NCBI GenBank assembly: GCA_027382625.1
Contig: JAJKFJ010020819.1
Coordinates: 1-61,957, forward strand
Length of the DNA stretch: 61,957 bases
Origin: Tetmemena sp. SeJ-2015
Taxonomy: Eukaryota > Ciliophora > Spirotrichea > Sporadotrichida > Oxytrichidae
Direction of reading: 5' to 3'
Shown here: positions 38,501 to 49,529 of the stretch, one piece after another
Numbering within the stretch: position 1 is the stretch's first letter
How the letters are laid out: each line of letters opens with the position of its first letter
The notes under the pieces: model-generated
The model's database searches: none
Seen by the model: the letters and a program-made list of their open reading frames with translations, nothing else
Told to the model about the DNA's origin: nothing
Translations under genes and position numbers: made by a program

Positions 38501-41500
38501 AGTCCTTAATTAATTCTTATCATAATAACAGTTAATAATTCCTTGATTTTGGTATTAATTGCAACAATTAGTATTTGTACGGACATCACACTTCAAGCAG
38601 CATCCTATCTACCTGACGAAAAAGACGCCCTCTACACGCTCAAGACTCAAGTTCAGAGCTCCACTAAATACAGCTCTGCTCTCCACACTGATGCCATGGG
38701 AGGGAGTGCTTACAATCACATGCAGTTTGCTCCTAAAAAGGGATATACTCCTTCCGCAACTGCAACTGCTATCAATGCCATAATTATCATTTAAATTAGG
38801 CAGGGGAAATATTATTACTTTTGTTAATAAGTTCTAAAAAGTATTGAGACTCAAGTATTTAGTACCTACTTATGGCACCAACGACAGAAACAACAATGAT
38901 TAAATCAAGATTGTCATATACTCTGATGCTCTCTAGGGCATTTAACCTATTAATTTATTTATCTTAGCAAAAATATTTTAAAGAAATTTAATTATCCTTA
39001 AAGTGAAAAAATATTTTTAAAATTAGCAAATTTTAAAATTATTGAGAAAATCTACCATAAATACAATAATTGAAAACTTTAATAAATAACAGAAGATAAT
39101 TTCCCCATTATGTAATCGGGGTTTGAACCATTAATTTGAATTATTTTAACGTTTATTATAAATTACTAAAATGAGCACCTATTTCTAAAATGTAACAATT
39201 AGCTTTTCACTTGCTTATACTTTGAAATAGAATCGCTCAAACTATTAGTCTTTCCTTTATCCTCACTCTTCACTCTTTGTCATCTTTGAACAATTCGTTC
39301 CAGCACTATTGGCACATTTGTATATGAGATCCCTTTGCAAAGCTCTCTGATGTTTTGCAGGTTAGGCATAATTCGCACTCCAGTTTCTTATGTTTGCCAT
39401 GCCGATTCTGCCCTTTATTTTTGTCTATAAGTTGTTTTAGCTTAAAAAGAAGCATAGATATTGAGCAAGCTAATCTGATGAGGCAATTTTTAATAGGGTT
39501 CGAGATATAAAATTAGACCCCGCCAATTCGCACCCATCGACCACCCCGCCAATTCGCACCATAAGTCTTAGTAAATAATTCTCTTTCTTAGTTTTATGAA
39601 TTGTTTAAACTATGAATAAAGCGTGGAACTTACAATCTGAACATGTCTTGCACTAGTCTCCATAGCACCTCTGGTACGCAATGTTCTCCTTTGATGCAGC
39701 TGCTTTCTTATGAGTAGAGGCATGTCTGCTCCAATGATCACCGAAATAGGTTTTGTGGAACGACATCCCTTGAAGCAGCAATGTTTTAAGAAAGTGCCAT
39801 CCCTGCTTTTTAAGGCCTCCCTGGGCTGCTCACTTTCAATGCCTTTGATCTTTGTCGTCTATTCGGACACTTAGGATGAGAATAGCCTGTTTCCATCTCT
39901 TTTCTCTTTGCTAGCAGCTTTGCTTCGTTAGGCTGATTATGAATACTTTTGGGGCTGAATTCAATTCTTTTGCCTGAGCTTTCTCTATCGCCCTTCTCTT
40001 AAAGATTCGACTCCCTCTCCCCATGTACTTCGTTGTTGGCTCTTGAATCTCCAAAGCCCTGCGCACGAGCCTAATCTTTGTCTTGGATGAGTGCCTGACT
40101 AGACAAATCAGATTTACAGATGAATTCCAGTTGTTTGGAAACTTTCTCAATGTGGTGCGAATTGGCGGGGTGGTCGAGGGTGCGAATTGGCGGGGTCATA
40201 TAAAACTTATCTATTTTCTGTGAATTTTGATTGATGGTTTATCCAATGCTTTGACACATCGCCTTCTTTCCCTACCACTCAAGGCCTCTGTATCAGAGCT
40301 CTATGTTCTCAGAGAAGCCCATTTTGGAAAAGTACCCAGCAGCGCTAGATTGCCCACTGAGTCCAGCCACAAGTGTCATACTCCTGCGGCTATACACTTC
40401 TTGTCCCTACATATACTGCATCACGTCTTCCAAAAACTCTTTCCCATAGGCCTTGCCACGATATCCTGCCCTCGTTGCCATGTGAAGGATGTAGCAGTTA
40501 AGATCATTCGCTAGCTCCCCAATATAAAAGGCTGCTGCAAACACTATCCCTTTGGTACGGCGTTCCACAAGTTCACATTTCAAAGCAATGTACCAATTGG
40601 CAAGAATTTAGGGAAAATGCTTCTGTACTCTCCTTGATCCTTGAAGAACTCATTGATAGCACCAATATTTTTTTCAGATTTGTTCTTCAAGAACTCGTAA
40701 CCTCTGCTTTCAAAGAAATGTGAGGGATCCAATTTGCATTTTGGTAGCTGTGACAATGACAGGGAGGCGCTGAAATCCTTATACTGTTATAACTCTTTGC
40801 TCAGAAATCTTTCCATTTTCAAGTTCGTTATATCAAACCCCAAATTTAATTTAAGAGGCAATTAATTAAATGTCTGTTTTATATTTTACTTTTCAATTAT
40901 TGACTTAATCACTGATTTTCTCAATAGTGTAAAATGGTTTTTCCACATTTAGACTTTTTCATTAATTTTTTTCAATCTCCCTATTTTCGATAAAGTTTAC
41001 TTCTAAATTAAAATTGAATTTAAAATCCAATAATGGATCTCTAACTATTTTAATTAAGTGGCTTTAATTCAGTAATGTGGATATTATAAACTATCCTCAA
41101 CTGATTTTGTGAGCTTCAACAATCTAGACATTCATCAAATATAATGTATAACTAATGTCTTCTCAATATAGATAGGGCCAAATTAAGTGATAAATTAATT
41201 ATTTCATTTATCAAGCTTTACAATTTTCTATTGTTATTAGCAAAGTTAAAAAATTTCAAGCAGTATTGCTCTATCAGACTCCGCAATCATCTTCTTTAAG
41301 CATATTTTAAAGAAACTATCCATTCCAGTAGGTAAGATTCTTTTTAATAACCGTCGAAACAAACCCACATTTTTAAAATTTATCTATCTAAAATAAATTT
41401 TAAGATTAAGCTTTTGTTTAAGAGATAATTCAGAGAGAATTTAGTTAAGAACTTTTTTTATCTACATATCTAGTTATGTTTACTTACTTTCCATTTTTAA

Positions 41501-44500
41501 TAGGGTTTTAATACAAAAGAAATGAGTTTTATTTAATGTAGCCCTGAAGTAAAAAATCTGCAAAAAAATATTTAAAAAATACTATGAAAATAATAAAGCT
41601 ATTTACGATGAAAATCTTGCTCATTATACTTTCTATTGAATTCTCCATAAAGCTTCTATTACTCTTTCTTTTCATTATTTTTAATTAAATTCTGAAGTAT
41701 ATTGTCTTAGTTTCTTCTTTATCATTTATTAATTTTAGATTTAAATTTTAGTAAATATGGATTCATTGATAGAGTTATATTTGTATTTAGCGCCAAGCAT
41801 TTTAATGAAGATGAGATATATTTGCTAATAACTTTTTGCAAATTGAGATAATTTTAACGAAAAAATTAAATAAATTTATAATTTCCTCTAAACATGTTTT
41901 ATTATATAATTTTTTTCTTCTAACAACTTACTCTAATCATTTTTCTTATTTCTGTGGATAAAGAATAAATTGTGATTCCTTGTGTAGAGGAGGTGATTAT
42001 TTCAATCTACGAGGTAGACAGAACCTCTAGCGATGCTTACTCTATGAGGATATCCTGTGTGAATGTAGGCCAAGTGAGCTAAGACTTTGTGCTTGCCCCC
42101 ATCAAAGTAAAAACTGAACCTGGTTCTGTGGACCTCATCTCTACTGGAGAGGAGTTTTTAGGAGCTTAAACAATTTAGAAATTTTTTTTTGTAAGCTTAT
42201 TAAGATATGGCCAAAGGTTCTTATTTGATTATGTGATGACTTTATTTAAATATATCGTATCTTATGGTAATATGATAAAGTTCGGCATCTCTGCTACTTT
42301 GGGTCCTGTCAAAGAATTCCTAACTACTATCGCTCAACTATAATAAAATGAAAACAATAATTTATCATTAGGGTCTTGTGAAGTTTTAATAAAGAAGCAA
42401 ATTCATTTTGTGATGCAAATTAAATTATTTGCTCTATTAAAATGAAAATACTTCACTCACTTAATGATGAATTTTCCAGTAAAGAAAGATTATTTTTCTC
42501 TTCGTTTAAACTCTAAATAATAATGAAAACAATGCCCTTTACAGACTGGAGGCAGAAGTAGTGAGCTCATCCAAGTACGATAAAACTGTATTTACTAAGA
42601 AAACTACTTCCTCAGGTTAAATTAACAACTCAAAAAATTACTACTCAATTAATCATATTATAGAAGTATACTAGTAGAATATAAATATGTAGAATTTAAT
42701 CAAAATTTTAATTATTATTGGTTATCTTTCCTATATGTGCGGAGCTACTTACAACAGAAATTCAAAGGCACTAACACAAAAGAACACAGTGCAAGCTAAG
42801 ACGGCAACCTACGTTAGCGGCACCTCTAACTTTGTTATTCTTACTATAGGAGTGTTCTCCGACGTTACTAATTAACTCCAATACCTGGATGTAAATCAAT
42901 TCAACAAAAACTAGAAGAAAAATCTCAACTCTCTTTATTCAGTGCCTGTTCCTTGCAATGAGTATTCAAATTGTTAGACCTGAATTAAAATTATTATTTT
43001 TCTTATTGTGAATAAATTATTCACTCAGCTAATCAAATTAATTTCTCAGGATAATTTAAACATTTCTACGAAATCCCATGTTAAGAATTATGTTAAAGTT
43101 GAAACTATAATTTTAATTTTCTCAGTTTGGGGAATAAAATTAGTATACTTTTTTTAAGGTTATTTACTTATTATTTCATGCATCCTAACTCTTATATAAT
43201 TTAGCTTCTTCATTATTTATTTAAAAACTTATTAAGATATTAGTTTTTTAATCTCTATCATTTGTTTGAATTTAATTTCTTGAATTTATTATCCTTAAAA
43301 AATTTAAGTTAAAATTTGTTCTAATGCAAATCTACTTTTTTGATAAAAAAGGGAAACGATATTTTTTAATTTATGAAATAAATTTTGATTTCTTTATGAT
43401 TTTGCAATACATTATTGCAAAATTAGTACCGGATATAATTTTTATTGCATTTAAATGTATTATTTATTTTATTTTTTAGTTATAGAAAATGCTAATTTTT
43501 GGATTATTAAAATTCTTTGTTTAAATCATTTTTGTTTAATCCAATGTGAATTACACCTCTCTCTTAAAATTAAATTTAGCCGTTAATTTACTTTAAATTT
43601 TCCCATTTAACTAAGAATGAATTAACTTATAACATTCTACATCAATTACCTCAATAAATTATTATTAAATTATAAAAAAATAATTTCTAAAATAAGGCAA
43701 TAATAATGTAGATATGATTTTTTTTTAGAATATCCTGCAGGCATACACATCCGCCAAACAAAATGTGTACCAGCAATTGATAAAATGCACTCCCACTGCT
43801 AATAGCACATACCCAATAGAGACAATCACCCTCGGTACGGAGAAACTTCCCTTCGATATCAATCTCAAGGCTGATTTCAGCGACATCCTCATTAAGAAGG
43901 CTTTGAACAAAGCAGTCACTTCCATTCTCTCAAATCCTTATTTAAAAGTATCTTTAAGAAAGAGTTTATTATAAAAAAATATTTAACTTTAAAACTTATA
44001 ATTGCTTTAGATTTTTTCCCTTCAATTTATTCAGCTATCATGTAAAGTTTACTCTTATTAAAATTTATAATAAAATGCTAGCCATCAATTAATTAGTCTT
44101 CAATCATAAAATTACTTTAATGAAGAAAACTATTATATTTATCGTAATAAATAAAAATAATTCTGGACGAGTTGGATGACATGAAGAAGAGTATGAGTCA
44201 GAAGATAGGAGCCTACTTGCTGAAAAAAGGAGTTGAGAAATTGAACTCTCAAGCAATGAGTGAAGCTAGTTTATCAGTTCTATTTATTTAGAAAAAGGAA
44301 TTTAATAAATTTTAAATAAAATAGCATTTTTAGCATGTAAATTATAGTTCGTAAATTAATTTTTAAATCTTGGTGAGATGGAAATAAGACTAGTCAACAT
44401 ATAATACGAAATCCAAACTGGAAACCAAAAAGCCTTCCCCTTGCAATCTTCTCATCCTTTGATAGATGCCCTCTCACTAAATTCCCAACTCAATCAGGAT

Positions 44501-45140
44501 TTTACACCATTTAAGACTGATTTAATTAAAATCATAAATATGACTTACAAAAGTTATAAAGGGCAGAAAATATTTGCAGTCCCTATAAAATTTAATTAAG
44601 ACTAATACACATATTAGAAGCTGTATATATAGTCCGCAAATTAATTCTAATTTAGTGATTCAAAGTAGGATGATAAGAGTTTTGAGATAATCCCAAAGCT
44701 TAACAGTTCTAGATCTGCATCAGTAAGGATAAAATCCCTTCCTGGAACATTGATGCAATTGTTTATGGCGTTGAATGAAATATAATATTTTTAATTAATT
44801 ATTTTAGCTAAGGTAATTTTATTATAGAATAGAATTGTATTGATACTGAAAAATTTTTTTCTTCATACTGATTCCTCAAAATTATTGTTCCTTTTTAGTT
44901 TATCATCTTATCTTTATATAATTATAAGTGCTTTAATTTTAATTGGTTTGAATAACTTTTTTTATTTAGAATTATGAAACTTGGAAACCTTGAGTTGATT
45001 CCGCGGTTTCGCCTATAGTAATTGCTGTAAATGCGATCTTATTTTATTATGAGACTATTCACCTTGATTAAGATTTGAAGATCTTAATATCATGGAAGAA
45101 GAAGTATTTATATTCACAATTATAAGTTAAAATATCTTAA
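35544..45140 (+). CDS. Paralog B: giant secreted/membrane protein, tandem copy of A
   Basis: Starts MASVVATLTVLSVQLLSS, a signal peptide, 524 bp after the stop of A. Segments (approximate) are: 35544-35800; 36050-36400 (NIKVSFKSDVPNYKAITCPY); 36430-36545 (FNNTKIPCNQQITVTITV); 36745-36940; 37235-37450 (EIRVSIYSDVLNQ); 38030-38230; 38550-38790 (YLPDEKDALYTLKTQVQSS); 38860-38945; 41970-42180 (AYSMRISCVNVGQVSQDF); 42260-42358 joined to 42534-42620; 42730-42990 (LTIGVFSDVTNQ); 43725-43970; 44165-44290; 44390-44770. A last uncertain piece lies near 45010-45130. The IES 42359-42533 has a 12-bp pointer AATGAAAACAAT and joins IAQLQQ to NENNALYRLEAEV. Segment order is the same as in A. The C-terminus was not resolved, and a membrane span comparable to that of A was not found with certainty. 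Confidence 0.72.
39270..39440 (-). CDS. Cys-rich (zinc-finger-like) ORF end
   Basis: The minus strand reads KNKGQNRHGKHKKLECELCL, then TCKTSESFAKGSHIQMCQQC and WNELFKDDKE before TGA. Two CxxC pairs with intervening His suggest a zinc-binding module. It lies just left of the TIR element and may be the last exon of the ORF inside the element (which carries DQCKTCSD followed by a GT donor). Family not recognised. Confidence 0.5.
39516..40197. mobile_element. 682-bp element with long terminal inverted repeats
   Basis: Ends are inverted copies of about 45 bp (39516-39561 and 40153-40197). Each end holds two direct copies of a GC-rich unit CCCCGCCAATTCGCACC separated by a short spacer (ATCGACCA or its counterpart). 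The outer bases are GACCCC and GGGGTC. Flanks are similar (ATATAAAATTA left, ATATAAAACTTA right), but a clean target-site duplication could not be defined. No DDE transposase is visible inside, so it looks non-autonomous or has an unusual coding content. Confidence 0.8.
39738..40199 (-). CDS. ORF inside the TIR element, function unknown
   Basis: ATG overlaps the outer edge of the right TIR and the frame reads through both GC-rich repeat units (MTPPIRTLDHPANSHHIEKV). It continues ALIQDKDQARAQGFGDSRAN, RESNLQEKGDRESSGKRIEF and HPKCPNRRQRSKALKVSSPG, ending at TGA 39738-39740. About 153 codons, basic and hydrophilic. A second open stretch in another frame follows at about 39730-39615 (FHKTYFGDHWSRHASTHKKA, then RCYGDQCKTCSD), with a GTAAGT after it that could be an intron donor. 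These pieces could form one Cys/His-rich protein after splicing or IES loss. Confidence 0.5.
40293..40816 (-). CDS. GNAT-type N-acetyltransferase, nested in an IES, one-base shift
   Basis: Starts MERFLSKELQQYKDFSASLS and continues LDPSHFFESRGYEFLKNKSE and INEFFKDQGEYRSIFPKFL. It then shifts by one base into ANWYIALKCELVERRTKGIV. The acetyl-CoA binding core is ATRAGYRGKAYGKEFLEDV (motif A, RxxGxGxA-like), and the late motif is SSAAGYFSKMGFSEN (like NxxAxxFYxKxGF). TGA is at 40293-40295. About 174 codons, close to a minimal GNAT. Substrate unknown; the family acetylates amines, proteins or small molecules. The one-base shift near 40560 is either an error, decay or a tiny IES. Its position inside an IES predicts loss from the somatic genome. 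Confidence 0.75.
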
Positions 45141-45697
45141 ATAATATATATCTCTCTCTCTATAAAATTATCATTTATTTTAATAAAAATTGCAATTTAT
45201 TATAATATCAAATCAAAAAATAAGTTAATTTAAAATTATAATTACATTTCTATTTTTTACAAAATTATTGGGATGAGATTTTAAATTTTGGGCTCATATA
45301 TAAATAAATCGATTTACAATGCTTCCTATAAAGTTTATACCAAAATAATTTCCGCCATTATTAAATCCTCTTTGAAAAATTTAAGTGAGGGAACAATTTT
45401 TATGATTTAGAGAAAATAAAATTTTGTTAGTAAATATTATAGAGTGTTATCCTTAAAATTACAGATTGATTTTTCATTGATATCTTTGATACAAGCAGTT
45501 TTCAAGGAAGAGATTTTTGCAAATAAACGAATCATTTAAAAGTTAAAGGTCTTAAAATGAATTTAAAATCTATGAGCTTCATCAGCTAGGGCTCAAATAT
45601 GTAATCATTAAATAATAATGTTCCTAATATCACAGATATTATTTAAATAACTCTCTAGATTATGTTTTAGAATTTTTATTTTCAAATGGTTATCTTT
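45141..45697. other. AT-rich spacer between paralog B and the GH16 cluster
   Basis: No coding stretch seen. Bases about 45440-45650 match 49285-49490 downstream of the third GH16 copy (shared TTTGATACAAG and CATCA...GCTA...CTCAAATA...ATCATTAAATAA). The duplication therefore includes 3' flanks. Confidence 0.55.
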
Positions 45698-46644
45698 TCA
45701 GTTGAGGAAAGAAACTTGCTCAAGCTCAGCTGCAGCTGACCAGTCAATTTCGAATACTCTCACGTAGTCTATCACATATTGAGCAGGGAAGTGAGTGCTG
45801 CCGTCAGGGCCGCCGGGCCAGTTTCCACCCACAGCTAAGTTCAATAGGATGAAGAATTTCTGGTTTTCAAAAGGCCAGTGACCACCAGATTTAAGTAATT
45901 TATGCTAAGTCGATTTGGTTTGGTTGCCAGTTCACTCCATAAATAACTTATACAATTGCGAAATAGCATTTCGATTTAAGGTTTACAAATTTTATAAGTT
46001 AAATAAGAAAGATTTATAATAAAATGGAACCAGATTAGCTCTTATATACTGTGTTGTATACGTGTCCATCTACATAGAAGTCGATTATATTATTTTCCAT
46101 TCACTCCATAAGTGTGATAGTTGTGAGAGAAGCTGTCATCAATATTGTAGCCATGAGTGGTATCGTAAGAGGGAGCGTGCAGGGATCCATATACGTGGCC
46201 GGGGTCTCTGCCAACCCATTCCATGATATCGATCTCACCACAAGCAGGCCAGCCATGCTGAGAGATGCTATCTCCAAGCAGCCAAAAGGCAGGCCAGATG
46301 CCTTATCCTCTAGGTAGAATGGCTCTCATCTCGAACTTGCCGTACATGATAGAGAACTTTCCCTGGGTCTTCATTCTAGCTGAGGTGTATTGAGAGCCGC
46401 CGTAGTTCTCTCTCAGAGCCTGGATTACTAGATTGCCGTTTGAAACGAAAGCATTTTGAGAGCGGTCAGTGTAGAACTCCATCTCGTTGTTGCCCCAGCC
46501 GCCGCTGCCTTGCTCGAAGTTCCACTTGCTTCTATCAATTTGCCCGCCGTTGAATTCATCAGCCCATACTTGGACCCACTTGTAAGCAAATGCTTACTGG
46601 ACAGTAATAGCTCCGAGTAGGAGGAGAGATGCTATAAACTTCAT
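45698..46644 (-). CDS. GH16 beta-glucanase copy 1, scrambled germline gene (order 1-3-2-4)
   Basis: Secreted glycoside hydrolase family 16 enzyme (laminarinase/beta-1,3(4)-glucanase type). Signal peptide MKFIASLLLLGAITVQQAFA, then VWADEFNGGQIDRSKWNFE, QGIWPAFWLLGDS, and the active site GEIDIMEWVG with both Glu and the Asp in place. It ends AELEQVSFLN. The gene is not linear. Segment 1 is 46100-46644, segment 3 is 46029-46086, segment 2 is 45907-45942 and segment 4 is 45698-45891. Pointers are TTATGGAGTGAA (1/2), AATCGACTT (2/3) and AATCTGGT (3/4). Joined in the order 1-2-3-4 the frame is perfect and gives HTYGVNWQPNQ, IDFYVDGHVYNTVYK and SGGHWPFENQ. Confidence 0.95.
45907..45942 (-). other. 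GH16 copy 1, scrambled coding segment 2
   Basis: 36 bp encoding VNWQPNQID. It lies between segments 3 and 4 in the germline but is second in the protein. Its ends repeat the 12-bp pointer shared with segment 1 and the 9-bp pointer shared with segment 3. Confidence 0.92.
46029..46086 (-). other. GH16 copy 1, scrambled coding segment 3
   Basis: 58 bp encoding DFYVDGHVYNTVYKSQSG. It is placed directly beside segment 1, with only 13 bp between. It carries pointer AATCGACTT at one end and AATCTGGT at the other. Confidence 0.92.
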
Positions 46645-46921
46645 GATTGGATATAAATTTATATTATAATAATCTGATTGAAGGAAGGATTTTATATCCT
46701 TGAGAGTATTAAACTCTCCAATAATATTTTGTAATTAAGAATATGCTAATAGTATTATAATAACAATTTTTTAGAATAATATCCTCTTTATTATTTTAAA
46801 TTCACCCTGAGGCCAATGATTCACTTCTAAGAGAATAAATTATTCGAGTGGGATTTCAAAACAAAGTAATTGATAAGGTTAAACTCATGTGTTCAAATGT
46901 CATTGATTGATAGTTTAAAGA
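46645..46921. other. Spacer between GH16 copies 1 and 2
   Basis: AT-rich 5' flank of copy 1. It shares TATATCCTTGAGAGTATTAA with the 5' flank of copy 3 (about 50550), showing that copies 1 and 3 were duplicated with flanking DNA. Confidence 0.5.
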
Positions 46922-47710
46922 TCAAGCCAAGAAAGCCTTAACTTCGTGTTGGTCAAGTTGGTAGAGTCTAACATAGTCGACTACATATTACTGAGGCCAC
47001 TGAGTAGTGTCATCAGGGCTGCCAGGCCAGTAGCCACCAATAGCAAGGTTGAGAATGATGAAGAAGTTCTAGTTCTCAAAAGGCCAGTTACCCTTGGCAT
47101 CGCTCTTAGGGATTGAGCTGTACACGTTGCCGTCGACGTAGAAATCAATCTACTCAGGTTACCAGTTGACACCGTAGGTATGGAACTCGTGCGAATAGCT
47201 ATCGTCGATGTCGTATCCATGAGTAGTTCCATAGTTGGGAGCATGCAGAGAACCATAAATCTTAAGAGGGTCTTTTCCCACCCACTCCATGATGTCTATC
47301 TCTCCGCAAGCAGGCCAGCCGACTTGGTCGATGCTATCTCCAAGCAGCCAAAAAGCGGGCCAGATTCCTTACCCTCTTGGCAGGACAGCTCTCATCTCAA
47401 CCTTTCCATACATGGCTGAGAACTTGTACTGAGTCTTAAGCCTGGCTGAGGTGTACTAAGATCCACCATAGTCCTCCTTCAATCCTTGGATTATAAGATT
47501 TCCTCCTGCAAGGAAGTTGTTATCTCTTCTATCAGTATAGTTCTCAAGTTCAGCGTTTCCAAAGCCACTGTTTCCCATGTCATAACCCCATTTGGAAGTA
47601 TCAACTTCCTATCCATCAAACTCATCAGACCAAACCAGTTTCCAGTCTTGAGAGAAAACTTATTGGAGAGTTGTCAACCCAAGAAGCAGCATAAGAGTAA
47701 GCTATTTCAT
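46922..47710 (-). CDS. GH16 beta-glucanase copy 2, uninterrupted and unscrambled
   Basis: Starts MKQLTLMLLLGLTTLQQVFS (signal peptide), continues LVWSDEFDGQEVDTSKWGYD, GQGIWPAFWLLGDSIDQVGW, catalytic GEIDIMEWVGKD, and HTYGVNWQPEQIDFYVDGNV in one stretch. It ends HEVKAFLA before TGA. In-frame TAA/TAG codons are read as Gln. No IES or intron is seen across 789 bp. The region that is scrambled in copies 1 and 3 is linear here. It differs from them in many residues, so it is the oldest split of the three. Confidence 0.95.
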
Positions 47711-48864
47711 TTTATAATATTTTATTATAGATTTGTTATCTAAGGATCCTAATTAGCTATAATTATGTTAAGGAAGCCCTCTAAAATTAAGTTTTAAGAA
47801 TGCAGAAATGGATTTTTATTTAAATGTATCTAATGAGAACTAATCAAAAATATGCAATTGCATTTTTTAACTCATACTATTAAATTGAGATAAATCTATC
47901 ATACTAATTTAAAATTTTAGGTTTTGAGAGATAATTTATTAAATTGTTTAGAAATATCAATTTAACTTTATTTTTTATATCTTCAATAAATATAGGAAAT
48001 AGACCTTTGATAAAGCATTTAAAGAAGCAGACTTTTGTGATACCATAAAATTAGACTGCATATATCTTGAATTGAAGAACTAGTACAGATAATTAATTCA
48101 CCTTTAAATTTATAATAGAAACATAAATAATCAAATTCCAGACAAAATAAAACATAAGAATTAAGGATAAATTAAACATTATAATTATTGTTAGCATATA
48201 TATTTATGGTTTAAAACTTGATTAAGGATTTATTAAAATGTTTTTTAATATAGATGGGATTTTAATATGATTTAGAAAATTTAATTAAGTGGTCAGGTTG
48301 AAATAGATCCACTTTAATAATTATTTCTTTATCTTTCTCCTTATAATGTAATTATTTTAAATCTTAAAATAATTGCAAAATTAATTTGCGAAAGTGCTTT
48401 GAGTTCCAGAAACTTAAGTTTAAAAATGTAAATTTGCGATATATTAAAAGAATAATGCATTCAATTTCTAAACTGAGAAATTATTTGAAATTGCTTGAAC
48501 AAGTAAATCATTTAAAGTGCTTACTTATCAAGTTGTGTAAATTAGCAAATTTACCAACCAATATTTTCTAGAATCTTCTTTATTTCTTAACCAATCGTTG
48601 ATTTTAATTCCAAAATCTGTGATATTTAGTATGAATATCTGTATGAAATATTTGGAAATCCTTTAAATAAAGTAATTAAGCTTTATTAGGTAGAATACAG
48701 ATTGTTTATTAACTTAATTGACTGAAGATTTAAATATAAATTAAAAATAAGGGAAAACGTAAAACCTTTACGATTACAGAAAATTCGGAGCAATATTATT
48801 TGCATTAAATTTTAGATAACTTAATAATGTTATATTTAAAACTGATTCTATTTCCCGTCTTAAT
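47711..48864. other. AT-rich region, no gene recognised
   Basis: Non-coding in appearance on both strands. One short open frame near 48386-48571 is lysine/leucine-rich and AT-driven, and is not taken as a gene. Confidence 0.5.
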
Positions 48865-49115
48865 ATGGTGCCATTAGTCGAAATTAAATTGCTTACTCTA
48901 AGATAAAGTTGCATCATATGTTCTCAAGCCATTCACTTAATTGACATTGATGTCATTTCTGAGAGTTTTAGGATATCAAAGGTTAGCATAGATAATAGAG
49001 AGATGGTCTAGAACCCTTACTCTTCTGGCCCTTTTAGAAGTAATCAAGGAGCTGGCTCTAATAAAGGCGACTATACATTCATTAGAGTCAAAATAAAACT
49101 GAAGCTTGATAGATA
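48865..49115 (+). CDS. Short open segment, unknown
   Basis: Reads MVPLVEIKLLTLRQS, IDIDVISESFRISKVSIDNR, EMVQNPYSSGPFRSNQGAGS and NKGDYTFIRVKIKLKL with TAG as Gln. Composition is higher in GC than around it. Its end resembles bases 520-565 beside the transposase remnant, so it may be part of a repeated element or an isolated coding segment. No family recognised. Confidence 0.35.
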
Positions 49116-49284
49116 ATTTATCTTATCTTGGATTTATTCTCAACATTGCCTCATTTTTATTAAATTTTTCTATATTTAATTAATTTGATTTATCTTTAAA
49201 AAAATTTAATTAAAGCTTCAAAATTTTAAGTGCGGCTAAATATTATATGATAAGAGAATACAAAAAAATGTTAGCAAATTAATA

Positions 49285-49490
49285 TAGTGTTATCCTCTAG
49301 ATTGCAGGTAGACGAATCTTTGATACCTTTGATACAAGAATTTTCAAAGATTGATTTTCTGATTAGTGGAATCAATAAAAAAAATATTTTATCTGTTATC
49401 AGAATCTCTGAGCGTCATCAAGCTAAGACTCAAATAAATCATCATTAAATAACAAAGTTCATAAGCATAAAATCTATTTAAATCCTAACT
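49285..49490. repeat. Duplicated 3' flank of GH16 copy 3 (matches 45440-45650)
   Basis: Collinear similarity with the region just 3' of GH16 copy 1, broken by small indels. Indicates a segmental duplication of about 1.3 kb including the scrambled gene. Confidence 0.6.
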
Positions 49491-49529
49491 AATTTATTTA
49501 AAGAATATGCATTTCAAAAGGTTCGCTTT

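Larger units (their letters stand above)
38950..41968. other. About 3-kb IES of paralog B carrying a nested minus-strand locus
   Basis: The coding segment ending IVIYSDAL (38945) and the next one, starting VIPCVEEVII (41970), are adjacent modules. In paralog A the equivalent pieces (29995 and 30055) are separated by only about 60 bp. The extra DNA here contains a GNAT ORF, a TIR element and Cys-rich ORFs of higher GC content, flanked by AT-rich spacer (38950-39230 and 40870-41960). Confidence 0.7.
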
